This document shows, one piece after another, positions 12,601-25,038 of a stretch of 64,000 nt of DNA. The position numbers were made by a program, and so were the translations under genes. Under the pieces are notes generated by a model. The model was not told the DNA's origin and did not search any database. It worked only from the letters and a program-made list of their open reading frames with translations. Source of the stretch: Setoptus koraiensis. Taxonomy: Eukaryota; Arthropoda. The DNA lies in the NCBI GenBank assembly GCA_048013815.1, contig CM106585.1, forward strand, positions 3,968,001-4,032,000. Reading direction: 5' to 3'. The stretch's first letter is position 1. Each line of letters starts with the position of its first letter.

Positions 12601-15600
12601 CTAGCTCAAAGTACTTACATAGAACGTTCAACTTGATGCTTGTGCCGATACGGGACGGATTGTTTTCGAAAATTGTCGCTGCCTCGTTGCCGTTTGAATT
12701 TGATGTCGAGCCGGAAAATTTTGGATTGACAGCTTGGCACGCTAATGTCACTTGATCATCTTCCGGTCTGACGATAAAACTCAACAAACTGCTGCTGCTT
12801 TGGCCAACCACCGACTCAGATATTGATTGGGCCTGAAAATGGGCCTGCGTTTGCGACAACAGTTTGTCATTTCTGAACCAATTAATGACGGCGCCAGGTT
12901 TAGAGCCGCTCGTAAGGCACACAAATTCCACTCTGTCGCCATGAGATACCGTGTGGGGGCCGGCCTCATGATCAGTTTGCTGCTGATGCTGTTGCTGTTG
13001 CTCTTGCGACACCTTGTAATAGCTCAATTTTCTCCTGCTCAATTGGTCCGTTATCTCTATATACTTTGGTTTGGCTGTGGTGTACGCGTATGGCACATGC
13101 CAAAAAGAGTTTGCATTCGTGATGCAACCATGTGTTATAAAGGTACATTCGATTAGAACAAGTGTCAAGTTGTGTTGTGTGGTAGTATTCAGGTGTAATA
13201 GGTTGTGCAGTTATGAAAGGCGAGCCCCATCTCATTCGCCAACAGAGAGAGAAGGCGGAAGTGGATCAATTGCACAACTTTGCGACGCCGAGACCAAGCA
13301 CGGACAGTCGCTGGTATTATACCAGTGGTACAGTGCAACAGCATAGACTGCATTGTGAAATCCACAATCGGATATCCACGATGGAAGGTGGCGACCAAAA
13401 ACGGCGATATTCACCGTGGATATTCACCTGGGGCTGTCCACTTTGCAGCCGTTTTAGATATCGGAGACCGTATCGCATAATACATGATATGACATAATAC
13501 ACGATATCACATAATACACGATATTGCATTATATCACAGAGCACACGATGTCACATGATGATAATATATCTAGAGCTCTACTGATACGGACTGGTCAGCG
13601 AGCATTTGTATCAATTGGCGATTGTGTTTTTGTCAAATCTAGTGTGCCGATGAGAAGTGGACAGTCGCTCGGGGCTACTCGGGGTGAACTTACTGTTAAT
13701 GTCCATTATGATTGACTTATACACGGGCGGCCTCAGATTGGTATTAGTGGCCTGGCAAGTGTAAACATAGTTGGCGAGCTCTTCCGTGATAGATGCAAAT
13801 GATAATGTTGCGCTCGCGGAGATACGCTCGCCCATGGTAAAATTTAAAGCAGTGGCACTTGTCGGGTGCACTATGGGGCTATTATTGGGGTTTGTCGTTG
13901 TTGTTGTTGTCGTTGTTGCGCTACCATTGGTAGTGTGTAGTGTCTGTTTTGGTCTGCGCCACCAGCTAATGTTTGCGTTTGGGCGCCCTAAATAAAGTGA
14001 GCCAGTGAGCGAGATAATGCACCAGATAGAGAGATGAGAGTAACGGTTAAGTATGTAGCTTGCGTAACAAGCTACATGTGTATCTATTTGTGCACTATTA
14101 AAACGCTTTCTGGCAGTCTGGTCACACACACACACACACACACACACTGGTCCTCAGAACTCTGGAATCTAGTGACTGGCCCCAAACTTTGCATCCAGTC
14201 ACTAGGTTCCAGCGTGCGCTTGTTGCAACCACTTTATGTGTGGTTGCATTAAAACTTTATCTGGCTCGTCGCTTTCCACAACTTACCGTCTAAGGCTGAA
14301 CAGGTCAAATTGAGTTTGGTGGCTTCATTGAAGGATTGAATGGTGGAAGAGGCACTTGTACGCATCAGTGTTTGTCCATTATCATAGATGTTCAGTTTGG
14401 TCACAGGCACTGTGTTCACATCGGCCACGATATGGTCACGTACGCGGATATAATGCGGATAGCGCGCATAATACGGATAGTGCGGATAATGTGGATAGTA
14501 CGGGTAATATGGATAGCACGGATGTGGCGCGGGGGCCAAACGGATATTCAAAGGGCAACAAAGCGACATTATTAGCATATATATGAGAAGAAGCGATATT
14601 AAATCATGATCAGCGTCATAGGCGGCCGTTTTGCGGGCCGCTTTTTGGGGCCCACCACATCATGAGCGAGATGGCACGGATTGATAGTGACAGCGCACCA
14701 TCGAGCAAACCGCCATTCGGTTGGAAACATTTGCGCCGTCGAGCAGACCATTAGCGCGGCCAGGCGATAGGCCATTATATTCATTTGGATCATCTATCAG
14801 GCATAAATATATTTGCCGCTGATATAGTTGATAATTAAGCGACTACTCACCTATAATTGATAGTCTAGTCAGCTGGTTGGTGGTGCGGGCATGACGGAAG
14901 TCCACGCGGCACCTATAGAGGCCCGCGTCCAGGTTGTTAACTTTACTTATCACGAGATAGGTCGACGGGAACTGTGACCAGTCAAATTGGCCCCTCTGGT
15001 CACTGTACGACGAGTAGTGTTTCGCTTTGGCCAGCCGGTTGCTGATTCTGGCCGCATTATCGCCGCTTGTGCCCGCTGTTGTTGTTGTTGTTGTTGCGGC
15101 CGAGCTATGGTACACGAGCTTGTTGTTGTTGTCGTTGCTGTTGTTGTTGCTGTCGGCTGTTTGCGGCTGGCCGCCGGACTGACCGTAGTGCTGGCGCGGT
15201 TTAAATTCAATTATTGCGAGCTTGCCGTCGCCATTAACCTGTTTTAGTGGGGGCTTTGTTTCTGGCGCTGGCCGCCAGCCCGTTGTCGCACCGTCGCCAT
15301 GATGCGTCGGGTGCGTCGGGTGCGGCCACCCGTCGGCGGCCCCCTCCGACGCGGACCGATTGCCGGCGGTGCCGCCTGATTTAGTTAGCGCATAATGGCG
15401 TGCGTCAATATTGTATATTGGCCTCAAATTATCATTGTGATACCAGAGCACAAATTGAACGCTGTCACGAGCCGTATCAAAATCGTCGCTGTCCCTGTCG
15501 TCGTCGTCGGCGCCCTCGAACGCGTTGCCCAGGGGACTCGCCGGCGAGCGCTTATCTCTCATTATTGTTTGCCCGCCCGCGTCCGGCTCTCCGGTGTCCG

Positions 15601-16707
15601 GCTCTCTGGTGTCCGGCTGTCGCGCAGCGCGCGAATTCGAATGCCAATTCGAATCGGGCTCCAAAGCCGCGCCACCTGTGCCGTTCGTGGGCCAATTTGT
15701 GAGCCGTCGTCGGCTCGCACATCCATTTGTGTCATCATCAATCATATCAATTGTTCGCCTGTGCCGCTGCTGCTGCGACTGTGCCGATTGTTGCTGTTGT
15801 TGTCGTTGCTGTAGTTGTTGCTGCTGCTGTCGTTGCTGCTGTTGTTGTCGCTGTTGTTGTTTCGCGACACCGAGCTCGCGCGAATAATGATTCCTGTTCC
15901 GTTGTTCCAGCGACCGCAGGCGACCCGCTGCCCGCGCGCCCCAATCTCCGTCTCGCGCCCCAATTGATACTAGCTCGGCCAACTGACCGCTTGCCGTCCA
16001 CCTGGCGATTTCACTGTCCGTCTGTGGTCGTTGTTGTTGTTGCTGCCGTTGTCGCTCGCTCGCCAGCGGGCTCGAAATTGAATATTTGCGCCCCACTGGG
16101 CGCCGCTCGCAATCGTTAGCTGGCCGACTGTGTCTTATCTTGGCTTGTGTGTGCGGCACGTATTTGTCGTCGCCACTACTTGAGCCGCTACCTGTGTCAA
16201 CAACAAAATAACCGTTTTCGGCATTATCCAGGCTCCTCTTGGCCAGGCCGGCAACGGCGCTGGCCGACGACGACGCCGCCGCCGCCGCCGCTGACGGTAA
16301 TGATGTTTCCATGGGCTCGATCACATCTTCTTCTTGGGCGCTGCTACTGCTGCTGTCCGACAGCTCTGGCGAGTCGTTGAAATTATCCAGTCTCGTGTCC
16401 AGTGGGTCGTCTGTTTTGGGCGACTGTTGCGCCCTCGGCTCGTCGCCGGCCAGCCCGAGCGATAATGATCTGGCCTCTTTAAATGGCGCGGTGGATACAA
16501 GTGGCAACTGCTCGGCACCACCGACGGCATCATCATAATCGGTGCTGCTCACCGAAGGCATTGTATTGTGGACAGGCGGTGTTAAATCACACGGAAGTCT
16601 GACAGTTGTGCCCAGCAAGGCGCTTATGACAACAATGTTATCTTTGCCGCTATCACTTGTCACTGTTTGTCTGGTTGTGTGCTGGTTGGTGTCAATTGGT
16701 GACCGGG
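9667..16707 (-). CDS. side-like: Sidestep-like Ig-superfamily receptor, exons 2-10
   Basis: Type I membrane adhesion receptor of the Sidestep family; fly Sidestep is a muscle-borne guidance cue recognised by Beat proteins on motor axons. Exons: 14851-16707, 14287-14409, 13694-13987, 12619-13074, 12422-12519, 12100-12304, 11583-11903, 11142-11489, 9667-11018; all introns are phase 1 except 12305-12421 (phase 0). With exon 1 at 38798-39005 the sum is 5262 nt, 1753 aa. Order: Ig1 (about 98-690; FVLWYHNDN, IYNIDAR, AGLYRCRVDF), Ig2 (KLNLTCSA, ISWWRR, YTCQATNTNL), Ig3 (VEFVC, INWFRND, ACQAVNP), Ig4 (ALDCEIS, VRWSING, YRCEAKNSIG), Ig5 (EIICP, FHWYMES, IKCFASN), an FN3-like module starting PDPPIDCRR with YSLIVYASNKNGNSR, one TM helix at about 1316-1337, and a 415-aa Asn/His-rich tail. 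The splice joining exons 2 and 3 gives LSIIVPVTKLNIYDN, typical of the family. Fly Side is about 940 aa; the excess lies in Ig1 and the tail. The membership call is firm, orthology within the family is not. Confidence 0.87.
11019..11141 (-). other. In-frame 123-bp intron before the TM exon
   Basis: Donor GTAGCA follows CAAG at 11142 and the acceptor ATTGCAG ends at 11019. The interval is a multiple of three and has no stop, so retention would add 41 residues including the hydrophobic run LLLLLPICMLIIAG just ahead of the TM helix. Length and phase match the gene's other introns, so splicing is the likelier default. Confidence 0.65.
13075..13693 (-). other. Intron 4 of the sidestep-like gene with a degenerate tandem array
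   Basis: 619-bp intron. Within it, about 13475-13545 holds diverged copies of a roughly 16-17 bp unit (ACATAATACACGATATC-like). No exon-like frame was recognised. Confidence 0.75.
14122..14148. repeat. CA microsatellite in intron 3
   Basis: About 12 CA units inside the 299-bp intron 13988-14286 of the sidestep-like gene. Confidence 0.95.
14410..14850 (-). other. Intron 2 of the sidestep-like gene with a degenerate 9-bp array
   Basis: 441-bp intron, donor GTGAGT, acceptor AACACAG. Positions about 14440-14525 hold many variants of a 9-bp unit (CGGATAATG-like). The rest has no recognisable feature. Confidence 0.75.
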
Positions 16708-17039
16708 CTGTCATTGTTGGGCGCGCATATTGCGTCACATGGGCAATTTAAATGATGATATTAAACATACATGTTAGTTGGTTGGTTGGCAAGCAAACAA
16801 AAAAAGATTTTGTTAAAAAAAGTTAATTTGTCACAGGCGCGTTGTTTTAGCAAAACAATAAATAAATCACACCGAATAAAAGTTGCGCAATTTGTGGGGG
16901 CGCGATGGGCTGACATTCGGACCGTCCGAATCGGACGAGCAGTTATGGCACCGTGAGGCCATTTGCGGTTCGCCGTTGCATCGTTTGTTGCTGGCCGGTG
17001 CACGAATTGTCGACGCCGGGTGACGTCAGACCGTCGGCC

Positions 17040-17194
17040 AGCGTCAGATTGTCGTCAGATTTTCGTCTGAATGTCGTCGGATTGTCGTCAGATTTTCGTT
17101 TGAATGTCGTCGGATTGTCGTCAGATTTTCGTCTGAATGTCGTCGGATTTTCGTCAGATTTTCGTCTGAATGTCGTCGGATTTTCGTCAGATTG
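17040..17194. repeat. Tandem array of 11-bp units (33-bp higher order)
   Basis: About 14 copies of an 11-bp NTCGTCNGATT unit arranged as a 33-bp triplet of variants. The array stays open in several frames, giving repetitive peptides that are not believable proteins. Confidence 0.93.
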
Positions 17195-17333
17195 GGGCAC
17201 AACAGTGTCTGTGCGACTGTTCTTGTCGACACTCGACGGCGCCCCAGACAGACAAAAGGTCACCCACACCGTAAACTGTTGTTATGTAACAGTGAATGGT
17301 CTCGCCGACCGGTCATCGCGATGATGCAACAAC

Positions 17334-17449
17334 AAAATATATCAACAACAACAACAACAACAAAATATATAAACAACAACAAAATATATAAACAACAAAA
17401 TCTATAACCAACAAAGTGTATAAACAACGAAATATATAAACAACAAGCG
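17334..17449. repeat. AAC / AAAATATATAAAC tandem array
   Basis: Runs of CAA/AAC units interleaved with AAAATATATAAAC blocks, five or six diverged copies. Confidence 0.85.
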
Positions 17450-17767
17450 AATGATTGATGGCAATTAGCGAAAGTATTAGCCACGTTGCGCGATCATCAG
17501 CGTCACGCTGCAATCAGTAGAGAGGCCCCAACGAGCCCTCGATAGTATCGAGTCGATACTGGCCCAATAGCGACCCGGCTGCGGCCATAGCGGCCCGACA
17601 AACAAATGCTAGCCGACTAATTTATAGTCTAAATTGGTAGCCACGGCCGGCAGTTGGCACGTGATGGCGAGTATTTGTTGTTGTTGTTATTGCCATTATT
17701 GAGTGATGATGACCCAAAGAAATACAATATCTTGCCAGATCACGTATTCACTTGACTGCTATTGCGC

Positions 17768-17816
17768 ATCGGATATTATTGCTGGCGCCAATGGTGCTAC
17801 AGCAATAATATCCGAT
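17768..17816. repeat. Perfect inverted repeat, 17-bp arms, 15-nt loop
   Basis: Arm ATCGGATATTATTGCTG (17768-17784) is exactly complementary to 17800-17816. Pairing does not continue outside the arms. It is shorter than usual for a pre-miRNA. Confidence 0.9.
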
Positions 17817-18005
17817 ACAAATGATATATACTGCTCGGCTGGTTTACGTTGCCACGCTATTGCTTGGCATGCTTTGGCTTGCCAAATTTTCCCCTCGGCC
17901 GCGCTGCCAACGGTGCGCCACAGCGGCGGCTTAAGCGGCAATTAAGAGCCTACATTGTATCCTGTTTATTTGCCAACCGAGCCGCTCGATACATGCATCT
18001 CGATG

Positions 18006-18121
18006 TGTATATCTGGGCATATCTGGGTGTATATATCTGGGTGTATATATATATATATATCCAGATATATACACCCAGATATATATGCACCCAGATATAT
18101 ATATATACCCAGATATATATA
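18006..18121. repeat. TA-rich imperfect palindrome built of TATATCTGGGTG units
   Basis: The left half holds three TATATCTGGG(T/C) units and the right half holds their reverse complements (CCCAGATATA). They are separated by an alternating TA run, forming a long cruciform-prone dyad. Confidence 0.88.
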
Positions 18122-19010
18122 GAATATACGCCGAATATAGCGCATGTACCGTATATGCTACGAATAACGAGAAACAAAGTGCACACATAACGACCGACGA
18201 GCTGGGGCTCCCGTCGCGAACCGCGAGCCCTCAGTTGCAGCGACTGGCAACAAACAAAAAAGCGTCTCTATACGAGTCTTTACTTAGATACACAAGTTGC
18301 GTAGATGAGTTGTGGCGCAAGTTGCGTGTCTAATGGATATCAATTTGTTTTACAATCACACACAATTTGCGAGCGCATTCTCGACCGATTGTTTGCGGGC
18401 CCATCTTGGCAATCGTTGCCAGACCCGCTGTGAATGTTTGCCAATTCGTCCCCCCCCTCCCATTTCCAGTCCATGTTCGAGATGTGCCACTGGCGAGCTT
18501 CGAGCTCCAAGCTACAAGCCTCGAGCCACAAGCTTCGAGTTTTCGAGCCTCAAGCCCCAGTCCCGAGCCCCCAGCCAGATATCTGGCAAGTAGCGCGAGC
18601 GAACAACGACTCTTTTTTGTGGGACAATGGTCAATTATCCGTCCACTTGTCTCAATTTAGCCGGCCCGCCTTGTTTGGCCTCGGTCGCCCTCTTTCGGCC
18701 TCGTTCGGCCCTGTTCAGACACTTAAAACGAGCCGTCCCATTCATGGCTTCGTCGGCGGCCCCCATTAGGCCAATTTTCTGCGCGAGTGAAACAAATTGT
18801 CAGACTCGATCCGCCGTCTGAGCCGCCTCTTGAGTGTTATTGGCGCAACCTGTTAATATCCAGGTATCGGCCAGACAGTGGCCAGCGCCGGCACTGAGTG
18901 CGATCACTCGAGACTGACTGCGCCCACTTGCGCCGTGCTCATGTAAATATTACTCGAGAGTGTTGAGTCTAGACTGACCGTCGGTTGACATCGTTTTGAG
19001 CCGGCGTGTC

Positions 19011-19169
19011 GATTCGGCGATTCGGCAATTCGGCGATTTGGCGATTTGGTGATTTGGCGCACAAACAATAGCGCCAATAGGTCGAGAATAACTCTCGAAT
19101 AAGTCGCGAATGAGTCGCGAATAAGTGGCGAATAAGCGGCGATTGAGTCGCGAACAATCGCAAATAAGT
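19011..19169. repeat. Two adjacent short-period arrays (8 bp and about 12 bp)
   Basis: 19011-19058 is six copies of GATTCGGC variants. 19085-19169 is about seven copies of a GAATAAGTCGCG-like unit. The two units are unrelated. Confidence 0.88.
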
Positions 19170-19445
19170 TGTCGTGCGGCCGGCGACATTTGTCACATCG
19201 ATGCCGGCAACACTTGTTATCGGTTGGCCCGTTGGTGCCTAGCAGCGGTCACTACACAACGTGTGATATATTGTTAATGATAATAATAAATGACGATTTG
19301 CCTGTCCCTGGCCGTTGGCAGTTTGTCGCTGTTAAACTGTGCATGTTGCACGTATATTGGTTATGAATGGCGCCCTCTACGCGTTTAGTCAAGTAGACAA
19401 ACCAGACCAGCACGCATGATGCAATGTGTGCTTGCAAACACAACA

Positions 19446-19482
19446 CTGAAGTCACTAAAGTCACTGAAGTCACTGAGGTCTC
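19446..19482. repeat. 9-10 bp tandem array
   Basis: Four copies of a GAAGTCACT-like unit. Confidence 0.8.
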
Positions 19483-22029
19483 AACAACTGTTATGCAACA
19501 ACACACAAATGACTAATGATAATCTTATCGCAACCGGCAGCAAATGTGGCCAGCCAGCCAGCCGGTCAGCAAGACAGCCGGTCGGCAAGACAGCGAGCGA
19601 TACAAGCAGAGCAAAACTTGCAACAGTGGCGAAAGCAGTTTACCGGCCAGAGCATAACGGTTTCGATTTGTCAATGGCATTTGCATGCTTGCTCAACTTG
19701 TCAGCCCGCCGGACTCTCAGTGGCCGACAAGTGGCGCCCCCGGTCGCTCGCTCATCGGCGCTGGCCACCGATGACAATGCATGACCAGTTTGGCTTCAGT
19801 CTCGTCTGGCAAGACGCACCATAAATCAGCGGTCGTTGTTGCCGCTGTTGTTGTTGCCGTCGTTGTTGGTGCCGCTGTTGTTGTTGCCGCTGTTGTTGTT
19901 GTTGTCGATGCCGCTGTTGGGCCAAGCAAACAATAATGACCAATAACTGACCAGAGGCAGCGCTGGGCCGCATCTGATTTACGCCCGCCCGAGGAGCGCC
20001 ACGGAACGCGGAAACGCGCCCCAACGGCGGCCAGAGGATGCAGGCCAGCGCCACCCGGCGGCAGCTAGGCGGCAAGCCAATGAAGCGTCGAGCATGCAAC
20101 AACGGGCAACATCTCATTATTATGTAACCTTGTCGTTGTTTTAGCGCGCTCTTGCTCGCGCCATCTAATGAAGTCCGACCGGACATTGCGTTACAATGAA
20201 TCGAGCGCATGTTACATAACAAACGTTAGCACAGTATTGATGTGGCTGCCGGCGCGAGTGGGCCATCATGATTATCAGTAATTACAATTGCTTGTAATGT
20301 TATAATCAGTAGCGGCAGCCGATACCATCGAATAAATATCAAATGGTAGTAACGACCAACAGCGGCCATTCATTGGCCGATTAATGCCCCGTTACATAGT
20401 GGCAATATCATCATTATTGTTATATAACGTGGGCTGGCGTGAGCTGTTGGTACAGAGAGTTTTCGTCGCTCGCTGGCTTGTTTCTGGTCTTTACAAGTAG
20501 TGCAAGTGTTTGCAACGTGTCGTCGCTTGTTTTGTCACTGTTGGCGCTTTGTTATTATTGTAATTATTTATTGTTCGTTGTCGCTAGCGGCCAGTGGAGA
20601 GAAAAAGTTAATCATGACAAGATTAATTATGCGAACATGATCGCTAACGTGCTCATTGTTTGCCACTTGCCCGCCACGGGCATCGACGCCAGCAAAAACA
20701 AGGAATCACGGCCAACAAGATGACTCGTGCAAGCGACTCGTGGTCACCTTTCGTCTCTCACCAGCGTATGAGTCACACGTTGCGCGCTCTCACAATATAA
20801 GACTAGACTCATATGCCGCTCGCATGCAACATCAATGGCAGCATCAATGCATTGCACGTGCTGGCGCGGCGCGCCATATCGCACCGCGACAAATCGGTCG
20901 CATCACTAACGCGGCGTGTCCGGCAACATATCAACATATCAACGTTTGGCCGCATTAGTGTGCGATATGTTGCGGCCAGTAATGGTCGTTGCAGCAGCGA
21001 GATACTGCAGCATAATGATGTATTAGATAGCAAATGATACACTCTTGTGATATATTATACACAGTGGCGACGCGCACAGTGGAGCGTCGCTTTTGAACAA
21101 ATGCTAATGCACTGCAGTCGACTGTAATGCTAATGTTCCTAATCTTTGGCTTGTGGGCCCCAAATCGGGCTTTCCGGGGCTGCAACGCGCGCCAGAGGGC
21201 GCAAAGAAGGCGCAAAGCACGCGCAAGTCGCCGCACGAGCTGCACGCGATTCCGGGCGGGCCCGGCAAGCGAGCAAACGAGCCAGCGAGCCAGCGGCAAA
21301 CGGGCTGTCGCGAATCGCGATGCTCCGACGGTCGCCTGTCTCGGCACAATATCCCGCGCCGAGCCGCACCGAGCCTGACAGCGACGCAGCCGACGGGGCG
21401 ACTTGTTTGCACGAGGACGCTGGCACGACACGGTCGGCGGCAGGAAGAGCGGCCCAGCGAGCAAAAGGGCCAACCAAAAATGGCAAGCTCACGCAAAGAC
21501 ACACCAAAGAGCCCAAAACACACAACGTTTTGTTTTCGCCACGAGCTTGCCATTCATGCCTCGGCCACACAGCTAACAAGCGGGCGCGCCGGCGAGTTTC
21601 GCTGTCATGGTCGAGCGAGTTTGGGGCGCATCGCGATCTGATACGGCGGCGATACTGATACAGTCTAATGCGGCCACAATGTTGGGCACAGTGGCATTGG
21701 TGGCCGCGAGTCGTCGGCCCGCAACACAGCGAGTCCGCGGGCCGCGACACAACCGGATTCGGCCCGGTTGCGGGCGCCAAACTGAGACGCTAATCTGCAT
21801 ATATATTTGTTTGACGCGTGATTATTGTTTCAGCGACCGGGCCCAAAATTAAACCAATTGGACGCCAGGTGACGAGTGTCGGCGAATGTCTCGGCACTTG
21901 TTACGGGCGCGCTCGCCGGAGCGGCACTTGTCGCGCAGACTGTGCTGCTGTGATATCATGCTGTAGCTGCACCGACCGGCCAGATTCACAAGTGACTGGT
22001 GGCACATATCCGCAATACGCGTGCCATAC

Positions 22030-22119
22030 ACGTGCAATATAACGTGCAATATAACGTGCAATACACGCGCAATATAACGTGCAATGTAACGCGCAATATA
22101 ACGTGCAATGTAACGCGCA
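22030..22119. repeat. 12-bp tandem array
   Basis: About 7.5 copies of ACGTGCAATATA with variants in which CGTG becomes CGCG. Confidence 0.93.
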
Positions 22120-23051
22120 GCGATAAAACGCGCGCTGGCAAACACACTGTGCGACGCACACAGACAGTGGGGCCCCTCGGCAGCCGAGCCTCGGCTGCCT
22201 GTTAATGGTGGCCAAGTGGAGCATGCCGGACGACGACATCGCACTCATTAGACGGTTTGGCTCGCTCTTTGGCTGGTGTCTTGCGAGCGGGCGCGCGCAC
22301 GAACAAAATCAATTTAAATAGACAAATTACAGAGATAACGAGCCAGCGATAAAAGCAGACGAAAGTTTTATTTTACAACTTTGCCAGGCCAGTGCACACT
22401 TGAGGCGCCGCCAATCATCAGGTGACAGGCGAGCGGGCGACAACGAGTTGCGGCCGGTATCGCGAAATCGCTACATCGCCGAGTCGCCGAGTCGCTGCAT
22501 CGCTGCATCGCGGGCCAGCCTGATCAAGCGACGAGCGGGGCCAACTTGATGAAGCGACAAGACGAGCCAGCAAACAAACAATTCAATTTGGATAATTCCG
22601 TCGCGAGTCGCGACGGTCGCACGCAGTCGCTGGCAGTCGCTGGCAGTCGGCAGTCACCAATGAGCAGTGAGCGGACAGTGCTGTAAATGGGCAGTAACGA
22701 CTGTTTAACGGCGGCCGCCGCATGCAAATTGGGGCCGGTTGGCGGCCGTTGCGAGCCGCTTCGAACGGCTTCGAGCTGCTTCGAATGGCTGCGAGAACGA
22801 GAATTAGAGTGGTCGCCGCGTTGGCTGCGTGGCTCCAATCATCAGTCAGCGCGCTGCAACCCAAATTAAGCGAGACAGGCCCACGCGCAGGGACAGACGC
22901 ACGACGGACGGCCAGCCAGCCAGCGACTAATGGCAGATCCGCGCCCCAGATAAAGCGGCTTTATAATGGGGCCTCTTATCTCGCTTGTCGGCGTCACTGT
23001 TGCCGTTGCCGCTGTTGCTGCTGTTGAAAATTGGCGAATTTCCCAATTGGA

Positions 23052-23116
23052 CGAGTTGCCGCGAGTTGCCGCGAGTTGCCGCGAGTTGGCGCGAGTTGGC
23101 GCGAGTTGGCACGAGT
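23052..23116. repeat. 10-bp tandem array
   Basis: Six to seven copies of GCGAGTTGCC, later copies changed to GCGAGTTGGC. Confidence 0.93.
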
Positions 23117-23231
23117 GGACACAGTTGCAAGTTGGCTGCGATGAGCTCGCACGAGACGAGATGAGCGCTGGGCGAGATAGGCGAGCCACGAGAGCGCCAA
23201 CTCGACGACACAAACGAGCCACTTGAGCTCG

Positions 23232-23290
23232 CCATCTCGAGTCTCCGTCCCGCCGTCTCGAGTCTCCGTCCCGCCGTCTCGAGTCTCGCT
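23232..23290. repeat. 22-bp tandem array
   Basis: About 2.5 copies of a TCTCGAGTCTCCGTCCCGCC unit. Confidence 0.88.
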
Positions 23291-23346
23291 ACTAGCGAGT
23301 CGCCAGAGATGCTGTTATCCCCGAAATGGAGTCGCTCTCTGTACAC

Positions 23347-23401
23347 AGTCCGCATAGAGTCCGCATAGAGTCCGCATAGAGTCCGCATAGAGTGCGCATG
23401 C
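23347..23401. repeat. 11-bp tandem array
   Basis: Five copies of AGTCCGCATAG, nearly identical. Confidence 0.93.
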
Positions 23402-24192
23402 AGTTGAGATACAGTCCGCGGCAATTTTGCATAATTTATTAGTTGGCCCAAACAACATATTTCAAGCTAATGAGCTACCATTGTCGTTGGCCGTGCTGTC
23501 GTCTAGTGGCGCTTTGCGGCAGCAGCACCGGCACTATGTGGCAGCAGTAACGTGCTGCGAAACAAGCTGCAGTTGATAACGGTACAAGGTAACGGTTATT
23601 AGGTAATACTTGGCGGCTGTTTAAATTTGCATCTGTTCGCTGCGGATACCTTAATGTTGTTTGCGTATGCAAATGAACGCGCCCAAGACAAGACAACAAA
23701 TTGCTGGGGCCGTGCTTCAAATTGACTCAACTGTTACGTCACTATTACGTTACGATGCTTGCTATAACTGTTACAAATACGCCCGCTGTATAACTGTATT
23801 GGCCTCTGGATAGTCCACATCTAACAAGTGCATGCAAACCCGCCAAACACGCCGGGTCTCACGGCAAGAGGCGCTGCAAAACATTAGCATGTCAATTGTG
23901 TAACATGATACACACTTTAAGTGCGTTGCATTTAATGTATCTATAATGTGTTTATACATACATTCTAAACATTACAAGCACATGATTATAGTTTGTTGTG
24001 TGACTTGCTGAATGTAATCGTCGATTTGATTAATGGCCAGCGACTTTATATTGACTTGGATCGCTATTATTCAAATTGACGGCCATCTGACGCCGCCAAA
24101 TGGGACGTCGGTGTTTTGTCGACTTTTGGCCCCCGAACTTGAGGGCCCAAAGTGAAAACGCGCCCAGCCAAACACAATCCACCTTGCCGAGC

Positions 24193-24311
24193 AATTTGTA
24201 AATTTGTAAATTCGTAAATTTGTAAATTCGTAAATTCGTAAATTTGTAAATTCGTAAATTCGTAAATTTGTAAATTTGTTAAATTTGTAAATTTGTAAAT
24301 TTGTTAAATTT
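24193..24311. repeat. 8-bp tandem array
   Basis: About 14 copies of AATTYGTA, with a few one-base insertions near the right end. Confidence 0.93.
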
Positions 24312-24999
24312 GTGCGCCAATTGTCAAATGACAACTAGCACAAATTAGTGCAAATTTACACAAATTTGTAACATACAAACTGTCAGCAATTAGCCACCAG
24401 TTACCGCATATGTCGTGATCACAACCAACCAACATTGTCAGCGGCACATTTTCAATTATTGCAAAGCGCACTTGTTTTTTAGTTGCAATTGTTTTAAAAT
24501 CATCGTCATAATTGATACAGATAAATTGATATAGATGCGCGACATTGTCGAGACACTTGCTGTGAATGCAGCACTGGCCAGTTGGCACTTGATGTCACGC
24601 GATTATTGCGTAACATTGAGTGCCACTGGTCAGCGATGACACGACACGATCACGCCAACGGTGCCGAGACTCTCGGCCCGAGAGTGATTCACACAATTCC
24701 TGTTCACCTGTCAGCTGGCGTGCGATTCCATTCAATTATATTGTCGTGCGTGCAATAAATGGGGCGCTCTCAAACATTCCAACATGCCGTACAAATATCA
24801 CATTGATTGTGTGTCGCGGCCTCAAAGTAGCTGACATTCGTCGACTCGTTACCTGCTGTCACACAATCACGTTATATTATTAATTCATCAACTTTCATTA
24901 TTTTCATGCGCTCGCCAGTTGTTTTGGGTAGTTGGCAGTGGTTGTATTCAGTGATTGGCAGTGGTTGTTTTCAGCTGTCGGCAGCGGAGTTGGGCCCCA

Positions 25000-25038
25000 A
25001 CTCTGCTGCGGGCCCAACGGTTGAGCCCGCAGCAGAGT
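25000..25038. repeat. Perfect inverted repeat, 14-bp arms
   Basis: ACTCTGCTGCGGGC (25000-25013) pairs exactly with 25025-25038 across an 11-nt loop. The arms are flanked by GGGCCC palindromes. Confidence 0.9.

Noticed and set aside
17040-17194. Regular spaced repeats that might be read as a CRISPR-like array
   Set aside because: The units are contiguous 11-mers without unique spacers, in an intron of an animal gene.
21104-21780. Overlapping 150-213 codon frames on both strands in intron 1
   Set aside because: GC-rich sequence lacks stops in several frames at once; the arginine/alanine-rich translations match nothing and have no consistent start or splice sites.
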